NCBI GenBank assembly: GCA_021816665.1
Contig: JAKAXI010000163.1
Location: 1 to 5,484 of the forward strand
Direction of reading: 5' to 3'
Source: Bacillota bacterium
GTDB taxonomy: Bacteria; Bacillota; Bacilli; Alicyclobacillales; Alicyclobacillaceae
Length of the DNA stretch: 5,484 nt
Numbering within the stretch: the first letter of the stretch is position 1; every line of letters starts with the position of its first letter. Positions 1-4,378 of the stretch are shown piece after piece. The notes under the pieces were generated by a model. That model had not been told where the DNA came from and searched no databases. It saw only the letters and a list, made by a program, of their open reading frames with translations. The position numbers and the translations under genes are program-made.

Positions 1-81
1 TTGGGGGCGCGGGGCAGCTCCTGTAGGTGTCAAAATGACACTTGGCGGTGAAGGCGAGCTCTTGTAGATGTCAAAATGACA
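1..81. mobile_element. Possible end of an IS21-like insertion sequence
   Basis: Read on the minus strand, position 81 begins TGTCATTTTGACA and related copies follow inwards. IS21-family elements are known to start with 5'-TG, end with CA-3' and carry several copies of a repeat inside each end. No istA or istB coding sequence is visible because the window starts here, and no target duplication can be checked. An operator array for an unknown regulator explains the same repeats. This is an inference from the pattern only. Confidence 0.3.
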
Positions 82-82
82 C
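16..82. repeat. Two 26-bp direct repeats with internal palindromes, 41-bp period
   Basis: Copies lie at 16-41 and 57-82 and match at 24 of 26 positions; the differences are C21/T62 and G27/A68. Each contains a palindrome: the first has 6-bp arms GTGTCA/TGACAC around AAA (27-41), the second has 5-bp arms TGTCA/TGACA (69-81). The first 15 bases of the window match the spacer at 42-56 at about 10 of 15 positions. The 41-bp unit may therefore continue leftwards out of view. The repeats are certain; their role is not. Confidence 0.9.
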
Positions 83-170
83 GCCTGGCCCAGCATCGCA
101 TCGTGCTGCACACGCCGTCCGACGTGGGCCACAAACTTGTGACAACTGTCCATACATGCAGTAAATTGGG

Positions 171-192
171 GCACTTCGCAGTTGCGGAGTGC
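171..192. promoter_or_regulatory. 22-bp near-perfect palindrome upstream of the first gene
   Basis: Arms GCACTTCGCA (171-180) and TGCGGAGTGC (183-192) flank GT and pair at all ten positions if one G-T wobble is allowed. It lies about 24 bp upstream of the TATACT box, where a regulator could bind. It could also be a weak terminator for whatever lies upstream, since CACTTCTTT follows, but that is not a proper T-run. The dyad is certain; an operator role is inferred. Confidence 0.45.
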
Positions 193-215
193 CACTTCTT
201 TACCAAAAAATGCGC

Positions 216-221
216 TATACT
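216..221 (+). promoter_or_regulatory. Candidate -10 box (TATACT) for the first operon
   Basis: TATACT matches the sigma-A -10 consensus at five of six positions and would place the transcription start near 228, leaving about 20 nt before the GTG at 249. No convincing -35 lies 16-18 bp upstream. A second candidate is GTGACA (139-144), 17 bp, TAAATT (162-167), which would put the palindrome at 171-192 over its start site. The two are not resolved. Confidence 0.4.
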
Positions 222-233
222 GAGGCCAAAGGC

Positions 234-242
234 AGAGGGGGG
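234..242 (+). promoter_or_regulatory. Ribosome binding site deciding the GTG 249 start
   Basis: AGAGGGGGG lies 6 nt before GTG 249. No comparable purine run precedes the in-frame GTG at 189, which is also inside the palindrome and upstream of the TATACT box. Confidence 0.6.
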
Positions 243-248
243 CCGACG

Positions 249-626
249 GTGAGCGAGTTTGACCTTGGGGCGGCGTCGTGGCGCCGCGGACTAACCGACG
301 AGAAGGCATACGTAGAAGCCCTGGCGACCCGGCTGGAAAAGGCACTTCCGGGTCAGACCACAATTGAGCGAGAGCACCGGCTGTTTTCGAATGAGCAGAC
401 AATCCGACTGATTGAGATTCGCTTGGAGACACACACGTATCGTCTCCACTTTGACAAGCGGCGTGGCATGTCGACGGAGCGGGCAAAGGTTGTCCGCGGA
501 ATCGCGCTGAAGACCGAGGCGATTTCATTCTCTGAGTGGTTGACAGGAGTGTCGCAGGAGCTCGAACAACTTGCAGAGTTGCATGAAGAGGCGCGATCTG
601 CTATCGAGCGTTTCCTGTTTTCCTAA
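249..626 (+). CDS. Conserved-looking 125-aa protein, first gene of the YbjQ-like/PspA module
   Basis: The function is unknown. The start is GTG 249, set by the purine run at 234-242; an in-frame GTG at 189 would add 20 residues but lacks a binding site. The product is soluble, with no signal peptide or membrane segment. Residues 15-34 (LTDEKAYVEALATRLEKALP) look like a helix. Residues 40-70 alternate hydrophobic and charged residues as in a beta sheet (IRLIEIRLE, YRLHF). Residues 81-88 (VVRGIALK) give another strand, and residues 93-123 form a long acidic amphipathic helix. This order suggests a small compact alpha+beta domain. The gene stops 34 bp before the first YbjQ-like gene on the same strand, so co-transcription is likely, with a role tied to the YbjQ-like proteins and perhaps PspA. 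I have a vague impression of similar proteins beside such genes in actinobacteria but cannot name a family. The CDS is well supported; the role is not. Confidence 0.8.
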   Translation: MSEFDLGAASWRRGLTDEKAYVEALATRLEKALPGQTTIEREHRLFSNEQTIRLIEIRLETHTYRLHFDKRRGMSTERAKVVRGIALKTEAISFSEWLTGVSQELEQLAELHEEARSAIERFLFS

Positions 627-647
627 ACGATCTGCGAATGCGAGTGA

Positions 648-655
648 GGGAGGGG
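648..655 (+). promoter_or_regulatory. Ribosome binding site deciding the GTG 661 start
   Basis: GGGAGGGG lies 5 nt before GTG 661. The in-frame TTG at 571 is inside the preceding gene and has no such site. Confidence 0.7.
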
Positions 656-660
656 TTCGG

Positions 661-1635
661 GTGTGGTTTCGCAAGGACAAATCTAGAGACACCGGACCAC
701 CGCCGCGGTTCGGAACCGGTGGCGGTGCTGAGGGAGAACTCGGCACGTCAGGCCGTCCGCGCAGACTAGCCGTGGACGACGGAGCAGCGCGGGCACGCGA
801 GACGGAAGCGGCGCTGACTTCGGGGCGGCTGCCGGGGCGTGTGCTTGAACGCATGGAGCGCGAGAAAAAGGGCGACCTCCCGTGGACGAGCGATTTGTCC
901 GTGAACGAGTGGCACTTGCTGCGACCGTTTGGTTTCCGACCTTTGGGCCTCGTCATGGGCAGCAGCTACTACCACATCGGCTTTACTGCACAGAACCGCG
1001 CAGGCATGTGGTTTTCCGGTGACGTGACCGAGGTCGAACGGGCGATGCTTGATGTCCGCAGACAGGCGTTGCAGCGGATGTCGATGGAGGCTGAGGCCCT
1101 CGGCGCGAATGCAGTCGTGGGCGTGCGGCTGGAACTCAAGGAACCCGACTACGGCAGTCACGAAGTCGAGTTCACCGCCTTTGGTACGGCTGTGGTGCTA
1201 GACGGGGAGCCTGTCCCGAAATCTCCCGTGCTGTGCACCGTGGACGGCGCGTCGTTCGTGAAGTTGTTGCGCGCTGGGTCAATCCCGATTGGCCTCGCGA
1301 TGGGGGTCTGTGTCTACTATCAGGCGTCCTCCCGTCAAGACATGTGGCAGGTGCGCAGTTGGGTCAATCAGGAGATCCCGGCGTACACCGACGCGGTCTA
1401 CCAAACACGCAACCGAGCGGTACGGAACATGTGGCGCGAAGCTTCTGCGCTTGGCGCGTCCGGCGTGCTTGCGCATGAGACGAAGCTGTCCGTGCGCGAT
1501 GTGGAGGTCGAACGCGGCGAAGGCGATGACCGGCTCGATCACATTGTCGAATTCTTTACGATGGGCACGGCAGTCCAAAGCACAGTCGTACCCGCAAAGT
1601 TCACGCCAAAACTCACAATTGACGCTGGAAAGTAA
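661..1635 (+). CDS. Double YbjQ/DUF74-like (heavy-metal-binding type) domain protein, 324 aa
   Basis: The start is GTG 661 with GGGAGGGG 5 nt upstream, giving an N-terminus MWFRKDK. Residues 8-70 are rich in Gly, Pro, Arg and Glu and probably disordered. Two copies of a roughly 105-residue YbjQ-like domain follow, at about 75-179 and 191-306. Copy 1 has the order TSDLSVNE, PLGLVMGSS-YYHIG, an amphipathic helix ending in ALGANAVVGVRLE, and FGTAVV. Copy 2 has LLRAGSIPIGLAMG, NQEIP, ALGASGVL and MGTAVQ. The family (PF01906) is annotated as heavy-metal binding by homology, with little biochemical proof. Copy 2 looks worn: its YYHIG equivalent is YYQAS, the GVRLE strand is replaced by LAHETK, and an acidic loop (about 279-292) is inserted. 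There is no signal peptide or membrane segment, so it is probably cytoplasmic. It lies 18 bp before its 271-aa paralogue, almost certainly in one operon. The YbjQ-like call comes from recalled motifs, not a profile search. Confidence 0.85.
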   Translation: MWFRKDKSRDTGPPPRFGTGGGAEGELGTSGRPRRLAVDDGAARARETEAALTSGRLPGRVLERMEREKKGDLPWTSDLSVNEWHLLRPFGFRPLGLVMGSSYYHIGFTAQNRAGMWFSGDVTEVERAMLDVRRQALQRMSMEAEALGANAVVGVRLELKEPDYGSHEVEFTAFGTAVVLDGEPVPKSPVLCTVDGASFVKLLRAGSIPIGLAMGVCVYYQASSRQDMWQVRSWVNQEIPAYTDAVYQTRNRAVRNMWREASALGASGVLAHETKLSVRDVEVERGEGDDRLDHIVEFFTMGTAVQSTVVPAKFTPKLTIDAGK

Positions 1636-1653
1636 CGACTAGGAGGCGAAGCA

Positions 1654-2469
1654 ATGGCGGATCCACATGAAGGCTTGCCAGAACACGCGCTGGAGCGTTT
1701 GCGCGGATTGAGGTCACAGGGACACCCGGACGGTGTGTTTACGTCCGACCTGAGCGTGAACGAGTACTTGCTGGTGCGCGAGGCAGGCTTCGAGCCAATC
1801 GGCATGGTGCTCGGCAGTTCCATCTACCATATTGGCTACCAGCAGAGTCGGTGGAAGCAGAGCATGGAGATGGACGTGCTGACGCAGGCGATGTACGAAG
1901 CGCGTGAACTCGCGATGTCGCGGATGGAAGAAGAAGCAGCCGAGCTCGGCGCAGATGGCGTCGTCGGCGTCCGGTTGGAAGTGAACCGCTACGAATGGGG
2001 GGAAAGCCTGGCGGAGTTCCTCGCCATCGGTACCGCAGTCGTCGCTCGCGAACCCGGTGGACACTTCCGTTCTTTCCGGGGGAAGCCGTTCACGTCCGAT
2101 TTGTCAGGGCAAGACTTTTGGACGCTGCTGCGGGCAGGTTACCGCCCGCTGTCCATGGTGATGGGCAGCTGTGTCTACCACGTTGCGCACCAGGGAATGT
2201 TGAAGAGTATGTCGTTGGTTGGGCAGAACCAGGAGATGCCGAACTTTACGCAGGCTCTGTACGACGCGCGCGAACTCGCGATGGAACGTATGCAGGCAGA
2301 GGCGCACGAAGAGAAGGCGGAAGGAATTGTCGGCGTCCGCATTGACGAAAAGTCACACGGCTGGGGTTCGCACGTGATCGAGTTCTTCGCGGTCGGGACG
2401 GCTGTGACACCGATTCGAGCCGATCACGAAATTTCCCCGCCGCAAATCATCCTGTCGCTGAACGATTGA
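1654..2469 (+). CDS. Double YbjQ/DUF74-like domain protein, 271 aa, paralogue of the preceding gene
   Basis: ATG 1654 is preceded by an ideal AGGAGG at 1641-1646, 7 nt away. After a 28-residue lead (LPEHALERL resembles LPGRVLERM of the neighbour), domain 1 spans about 29-130 and domain 2 about 145-252. Domain 1 reads TSDLSVNEY, PIGMVLGSS-IYHIG, ELGADGVVGVRLE, IGTAVV. Domain 2 reads TSDLSGQDF, PLSMVMGSC-VYHVA, NQEMP, GIVGVRIDE, VGTAV. Both keep the Tyr-His pair and the GVR strand, so this copy looks more complete than its neighbour. The acidic and Met-rich helices and absence of signal or membrane segments suggest a soluble cytosolic protein. YbjQ-family domains are thought to form oligomers and are called metal-binding by homology only. 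Both paralogues end in a short similar tail (TPKLTI and SPPQIIL). The position before pspA suggests a stress or envelope role, which is inference. Confidence 0.88.
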   Translation: MADPHEGLPEHALERLRGLRSQGHPDGVFTSDLSVNEYLLVREAGFEPIGMVLGSSIYHIGYQQSRWKQSMEMDVLTQAMYEARELAMSRMEEEAAELGADGVVGVRLEVNRYEWGESLAEFLAIGTAVVAREPGGHFRSFRGKPFTSDLSGQDFWTLLRAGYRPLSMVMGSCVYHVAHQGMLKSMSLVGQNQEMPNFTQALYDARELAMERMQAEAHEEKAEGIVGVRIDEKSHGWGSHVIEFFAVGTAVTPIRADHEISPPQIILSLND

Positions 2470-2472
2470 GTA

Positions 2473-2570
2473 GCGACGATTGAGGTCGCACGGTGCCGTG
2501 CGGTCGCGCGCTGGCGGGCATCGCGTTGCGCCGATTCGTGGGGCGTAGCGGGATCGACTAAGAGCCGCTA
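2473..2570 (+). other. GC-rich hairpins between the YbjQ-like gene and pspA
   Basis: Three simple stems are visible: GCGAC (2473-2477) with GTCGC (2485-2489); GCACGG (2488-2493) with CCGTGC (2496-2501), overlapping the first; and TAGCGG (2546-2551) with CCGCTA (2565-2570), followed by ATTTGG. None has a proper T-tract, so these are at best weak terminators or attenuating structures separating the YbjQ-like genes from pspA. Confidence 0.3.
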
Positions 2571-2630
2571 ATTTGGCAGAAATTCGGTCACACGGGCGAC
2601 AGACGTAACTCGCACAAGTCAAATAAGTAG

Positions 2631-2638
2631 CGTATCCT
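2631..2638 (+). promoter_or_regulatory. Candidate -10 element for pspA (CGTATCCT)
   Basis: TATCCT (2633-2638) could be a sigma-A -10, and the overlapping CGTAT resembles the -10 of ECF promoters such as those of sigma-W, which controls pspA in Bacillus subtilis. No -35 of either class stands at the right spacing: GTAACT at 2605-2610 is about 5 bp too far for ECF. The start would fall near 2645, leaving a short leader with the binding site. Confidence 0.3.
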
Positions 2639-2647
2639 GAAGGACAT

Positions 2648-2654
2648 GGAGGGG
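2648..2654 (+). promoter_or_regulatory. Ribosome binding site deciding the ATG 2661 start of pspA
   Basis: GGAGGGG lies 6 nt before ATG 2661. It overlaps the codons of the in-frame ATG at 2646, so that upstream ATG is unlikely to be the start. Confidence 0.75.
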
Positions 2655-2660
2655 ATTGAA

Positions 2661-3365
2661 ATGGGACTGTTCAAACGCGCAGCAACCGTCGTCGAGTCAC
2701 GGGTTAACAAGCTGCTTGACAAGCTGGAAGATCCGAACGCGACGCTTGACCTCAGCTACGAGAAGATGATTGACGGACTGCAGGAGATGAAGGCCAGTCT
2801 GGCTGATGTCGTGACAGAACAAAAACAGCTTGAAGTCCAAATTGCGCGGGTCGAGCGCGACATGGCAGAGCGTGAAGAGGAAGCGAAGACGGCACTGAAA
2901 ATGGGGCGTGAAGACCTCGCTCAGGCAGCTTTGGAACGCAAGCATCAGTTGTCGTCGCAACTGGAACCGCTGCAACAGGCACTTGAGCGCATCACGGCGC
3001 AGGCAGAGCGGCTGAAGGACGCGGAGCGCAAGCTTGAAGACCGCATCCACGCTTTCAAGACGCAGAAAGAGGTCACAAAGGCGACGTACAACGCGTCGAA
3101 AGCAGAGGTTAAAGTCGGCGAGTCGATGAGCGGGATCAGCAAATCGTTCGGCGGTGTAGGCGACTCGCTGCAGCGGGCGCAGGACAAAGCCGAGCAGATG
3201 CAGGCGCGCGCAGCGGCGATGGAGTCCTTGGCAGAGGAAGGTATCCTTGAGGACCCGCTCGACAAGCGCGACAAAGTGCAGAAGGAACTCGACCAAATCA
3301 AGCAACAATCGGCTGTCCAGGACGACCTAGAGCGCTTGAAGAAAGAAATGGAGAACAAGCAGTAA
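2661..3365 (+). CDS. pspA: PspA/IM30 family envelope-stress protein, 234 aa
   Basis: PspA/IM30 proteins (PspA, LiaH, Vipp1) are ESCRT-III-like coiled-coil proteins that assemble into large rings or rods on the inner face of the cytoplasmic membrane and protect it under stress. The start is ATG 2661, giving the typical MGLFKR N-terminus; the ATG at 2646 would add five residues before it. Residues 2-20 form the membrane-binding amphipathic helix and are followed by the family motif LEDPNATLD (22-30). Nearly all of residues 30-145 is heptad-like charged helix (EEAKTALKMGREDLAQAALERK and onward) with the usual coiled-coil hairpin. A Gly/Ser-rich linker (153-168, SMSGISKSFGGVGDSL) leads to helices at 169-195 and 205-232. 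The length is close to the 222-230 residues usual for bacterial members. It sits 191 bp after two YbjQ-like genes and probably has its own promoter. No pspB/C or liaIF homologue is visible here. Confidence 0.95.
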   Translation: MGLFKRAATVVESRVNKLLDKLEDPNATLDLSYEKMIDGLQEMKASLADVVTEQKQLEVQIARVERDMAEREEEAKTALKMGREDLAQAALERKHQLSSQLEPLQQALERITAQAERLKDAERKLEDRIHAFKTQKEVTKATYNASKAEVKVGESMSGISKSFGGVGDSLQRAQDKAEQMQARAAAMESLAEEGILEDPLDKRDKVQKELDQIKQQSAVQDDLERLKKEMENKQ

Positions 3366-3392
3366 TCGTGCCAAAGACCATCTGCGCGACAC

Positions 3393-3422
3393 TTGTTTCT
3401 ACTCTCCGAAATGTGGTATAGT
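3393..3422 (+). promoter_or_regulatory. Promoter of the tRNA-Arg gene
   Basis: TTGTTT (3393-3398), an 18-bp spacer and TATAGT (3417-3422), with TGG just before the -10 making it an extended -10 promoter. Transcription would start near 3429, about 9 nt before the mature tRNA. It is the clearest sigma-A promoter in the window. Confidence 0.7.
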
Positions 3423-3437
3423 GAGGGTCGTTCACTT

Positions 3438-3513
3438 GCGCCCGTAGCTTAGTGGATAGAGCGCTGGCCTCCGGAGCCAGAGGTCGGGGGTTCGAATCCC
3501 TCCGGGCGCGCCA
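3438..3513 (+). tRNA. tRNA-Arg, anticodon CCG
   Basis: The 76-nt cloverleaf is complete. The acceptor stem is GCGCCCG (3438-3444) with CGGGCGC (3503-3509), discriminator G3510 and encoded CCA (3511-3513). The D-stem pairs 3447-3450 with 3459-3462. The anticodon stem CTGGC/GCCAG (3464-3468, 3476-3480) closes loop CTCCGGA, with anticodon CCG at 3471-3473, reading CGG. The T-arm is 3486-3502 with loop TTCGAAT and one G-T pair; the variable loop is five nt. It has its own promoter upstream and a terminator just downstream, so it is a single-gene unit. Confidence 0.97.
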
Positions 3514-3531
3514 CATAACAGCACGAAAATG

Positions 3532-3573
3532 ATCGCCGCCACCAGTATCGAGGGTTGCGGCGATTTTGTCTGT
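3532..3573. terminator. Intrinsic terminator, likely bidirectional
   Basis: ATCGCCGC (3532-3539) pairs with GCGGCGAT (3557-3564). One C/T mismatch and then ACC/GGT extend the stem around a 9-nt loop. On the plus strand TTTTGTCTGTCTT follows and ends the tRNA transcript. On the minus strand the same stem is followed by CATTTTCG, so it can also end the two-gene minus-strand operon whose last stop is at 3610. The plus-strand terminator is well supported; minus-strand use is inferred. Confidence 0.8.
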
Positions 3574-3609
3574 CTTCGGGTCAGAATCGTCAGCCAGGGG
3601 CCATCAAGC

Positions 3610-3735
3610 CTACAGGTTTGGCCTACCCTTTACCTTCGGTGGCACCATGGCGCCAAGTTTGTATAACAGCGGCGTTCCGCCGAAAAACAAAATCAAAATT
3701 CCTAACTCTGCCCACTTTCGACGCCTATTCGCCAT
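3610..3735 (-). CDS. Small single-helix membrane protein, 41 aa
   Basis: The minus-strand ATG at 3735-3733 opens a 41-codon frame ending at 3610. Its first 11 nt overlap the end of the 50-aa gene, with the start codon inside that gene's last codons, which is typical of translational coupling. A purine run (AAGGGAGAA) lies about 8-9 nt upstream. The product begins with a basic cluster (MANRRRKW), then a hydrophobic stretch at about 9-31 (LGILILFFGGTPLLYKLGAM) and a basic, Pro-rich tail (VPPKVKGRPNL). This fits one membrane helix with its N-terminus inside. A GGTP break sits in the middle of the hydrophobic stretch. I do not recognise the family. Coupling, the binding site and the protein-like composition support a real gene, but no homology was checked. 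Confidence 0.65.
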   Translation of the reverse strand: MANRRRKWAELGILILFFGGTPLLYKLGAMVPPKVKGRPNL

Positions 3736-3877
3736 GGGGCTGTTCTCCCTTCCCGCGCATCCTCTGCCAGAAGACGTCCGCAGTGATGACGATCATCCCT
3801 AGAGCAGCCAGGACCCCAAAGGCAGAGCGCGCCTTGACGACCACGGGTGAATTGTCCTGCATCGGTTCCTTCAGCAT
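3725..3877 (-). CDS. Small single-helix membrane protein, 50 aa
   Basis: The minus-strand ATG at 3877-3875 is preceded by GGGAGGG (3892-3886) at 8 nt. The 50-aa product has a mildly polar N-terminus (MLKEPMQDNSP), one hydrophobic helix at about 19-37 (AFGVLAALGMIVITADVFW), and a basic tail (QRMRGKGEQPHGE). It is the first gene of a two-gene minus-strand operon and overlaps the 41-aa gene by 11 nt. It diverges from the 59-aa membrane protein gene across 128 bp that holds promoter-like boxes for both. The function is unknown. Candidate roles for such proteins are subunits or regulators of larger membrane complexes, or sporulation-specific membrane proteins; nothing here decides between them. 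Confidence 0.65.
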   Translation of the reverse strand: MLKEPMQDNSPVVVKARSAFGVLAALGMIVITADVFWQRMRGKGEQPHGE

Positions 3878-3898
3878 GTTGAGGTCCCTCCCTTACAC

Positions 3899-3907
3899 TA
3901 CTGTATG
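3899..3907 (-). promoter_or_regulatory. Candidate -10 box (CATACAGTA, minus strand) for the 50/41-aa operon
   Basis: On the minus strand CATACAGTA matches the CATAnnnTA -10 pattern of the B. subtilis sporulation factor sigma-K and 7 of 8 bases of the sigma-E pattern CATACAmT. No matching -35 is seen. A start near 3893 leaves about 16 nt with the binding site. The evidence is only suggestive. Confidence 0.35.
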
Positions 3908-3908
3908 A

Positions 3909-3923
3909 GCATCACACGCATCA
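3909..3923. repeat. GCATCA-CAC-GCATCA direct repeat in the divergent intergenic region
   Basis: Two exact GCATCA hexamers (3909-3914 and 3918-3923), 9 bp apart, lie directly upstream of the minus-strand -10 box, covering its spacer and -35 area. A repressor or activator site is possible. The repeat is short, so chance is not excluded. Confidence 0.35.
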
Positions 3924-3960
3924 GACGGCCCCCATTGCCTATTTGTGAAGCAGGGCCGCA

Positions 3961-3988
3961 ACATTGCTGCACTGCCGCTCATATGCTG
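3961..3988 (+). promoter_or_regulatory. Candidate promoter of the small membrane protein operon
   Basis: AACA (3960-3963) is followed 17 bp later by CATATGCTG (3980-3988). This is close to the sigma-K pattern (AC, 16-17 bp, CATAnnnTA; last A missing). It also fits sigma-E loosely: CAACATT, 14 bp, CATATGCT. No sigma-A -35 fits. A start near 3994 would leave only about 12 nt before GTG 4006, which is tight. Confidence 0.3.
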
Positions 3989-3991
3989 AAT

Positions 3992-3999
3992 GGGGGGAG
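3992..3999 (+). promoter_or_regulatory. Ribosome binding site favouring the GTG 4006 start
   Basis: GGGGGGAG lies 6 nt before GTG 4006. The next in-frame start, ATG 4015, is 15 nt away, too far for this site. Confidence 0.5.
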
Positions 4000-4005
4000 T
4001 GGACA

Positions 4006-4185
4006 GTGGCGGCGATGAAAAGAACTCTGTCAACGGAAGAAGCACGCGACGAGGCAGTGGCGGCGGCGGAACGGAATCCATCGTACAGATTTCACGATGC
4101 TGTCATCATAGTTTCGGTTTTCGCTGTGTACGGCATGTTTTTGTTCTACGGCCGTAACACCCCAACCGTCGAGAGCGAAACGTAA
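4006..4185 (+). CDS. Small single-helix membrane protein, 59 aa
   Basis: GTG 4006 is chosen from the purine run at 3992-3999; ATG 4015 (56 aa) is the alternative. A longer frame from TTG 3964 would begin upstream of the likely transcription start. The product has a charged N-terminal half (MKRTLSTEEARDEAVAAAERNPSY, shown from the fourth residue) that should form an amphipathic helix. One membrane helix follows at about 31-48 (AVIIVSVFAVYGMFLFYG), then a short polar tail. It is the first plus-strand gene after the divergent region and is followed after 78 bp by the 32-aa gene. I do not recognise the family and infer no function beyond membrane insertion. Confidence 0.7.
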   Translation: MAAMKRTLSTEEARDEAVAAAERNPSYRFHDAVIIVSVFAVYGMFLFYGRNTPTVESET

Positions 4186-4250
4186 AGACCATGTACCGCT
4201 GCCACGACAGGGACGTTTCTTTTTGACTCCCTGCATGCACTCTACACAGC

Positions 4251-4257
4251 GAGGTGG
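4251..4257 (+). promoter_or_regulatory. Strong ribosome binding site of the 32-aa gene
   Basis: GAGGTGG, continuing as GAGGTGGAT, closely matches the anti-Shine-Dalgarno complement AGGAGGTGAT and lies 6 nt before ATG 4264. Its quality is the main argument that such a short frame is a gene. Confidence 0.65.
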
Positions 4258-4263
4258 ATAACT

Positions 4264-4362
4264 ATGCAGGACAGACTGGCGGTGCGGGGCATCAGTCACG
4301 ATATTATCCTATTAGTGACGGCAGCCGCGTTGTTCCTTTTCTTTTATTTTATGCCAACCTAA
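4264..4362 (+). CDS. Very small membrane protein, 32 aa
   Basis: ATG 4264 follows a near-consensus binding site and opens 32 codons to TAA at 4360. The product starts with a short polar, basic segment (MQDRLAVRGISHD). A hydrophobic helix then runs at about 14-30 (IILLVTAAALFLFFYFM) and ends in PT, so almost half the protein is membrane segment. It lies 78 bp after the 59-aa gene and 16 bp before the 63-aa gene on the same strand, which fits one operon. Proteins this size usually regulate or stabilise a larger membrane partner; the 267-aa protein downstream is the obvious candidate, by inference only. It is too short for routine gene callers. Confidence 0.65.
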   Translation: MQDRLAVRGISHDIILLVTAAALFLFFYFMPT

Positions 4363-4378
4363 TAGGTCGGTGATCATC

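Noticed and set aside
27..81. NorR-type enhancer sites (GTCA-N3-TGAC)
   Set aside because: The core fits, but there is no sigma-54 promoter (GG-N10-GC) or nitric-oxide gene nearby, so the match is probably accidental.
16..82. CRISPR array
   Set aside because: Only two copies are visible, the 15-bp gap is far too short for a spacer, and the spacer itself resembles the preceding bases.
189..248. Upstream GTG start for the first gene
   Set aside because: It lacks a binding site, lies in the palindrome and would be upstream of the TATACT box; GTG 249 has a purine run at the right distance.
571..660. TTG 571 start for the 324-aa protein
   Set aside because: It is inside the preceding gene with no binding site; GTG 661 follows GGGAGGGG and gives a sensible N-terminus.
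2697..3358. Long minus-strand frames opposite pspA
   Set aside because: They are shadows of the biased coding sequence of pspA, a certain gene, and have no start signals or recognisable domains.
3438..3513. tRNA-Arg as an integration site of a mobile island
   Set aside because: No integrase and no repeat of the tRNA 3' end are visible in the window; an intact terminator follows directly.
3298..3516. Minus-strand 72-codon frame containing RRDSNPRPLAPEA
   Set aside because: This is the well-known false translation antisense to a tRNA gene; it covers the tRNA-Arg and the pspA end.
3555..3908. Plus-strand frames of 117 and 78 codons after the tRNA
   Set aside because: They begin inside or just after the terminator, have no binding site and read antisense to the two minus-strand miniproteins, which have far better signals.
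4191..4226. 11-codon frame between the 59- and 32-aa genes
   Set aside because: It has no binding site and no hydrophobic segment; too short to separate from chance.
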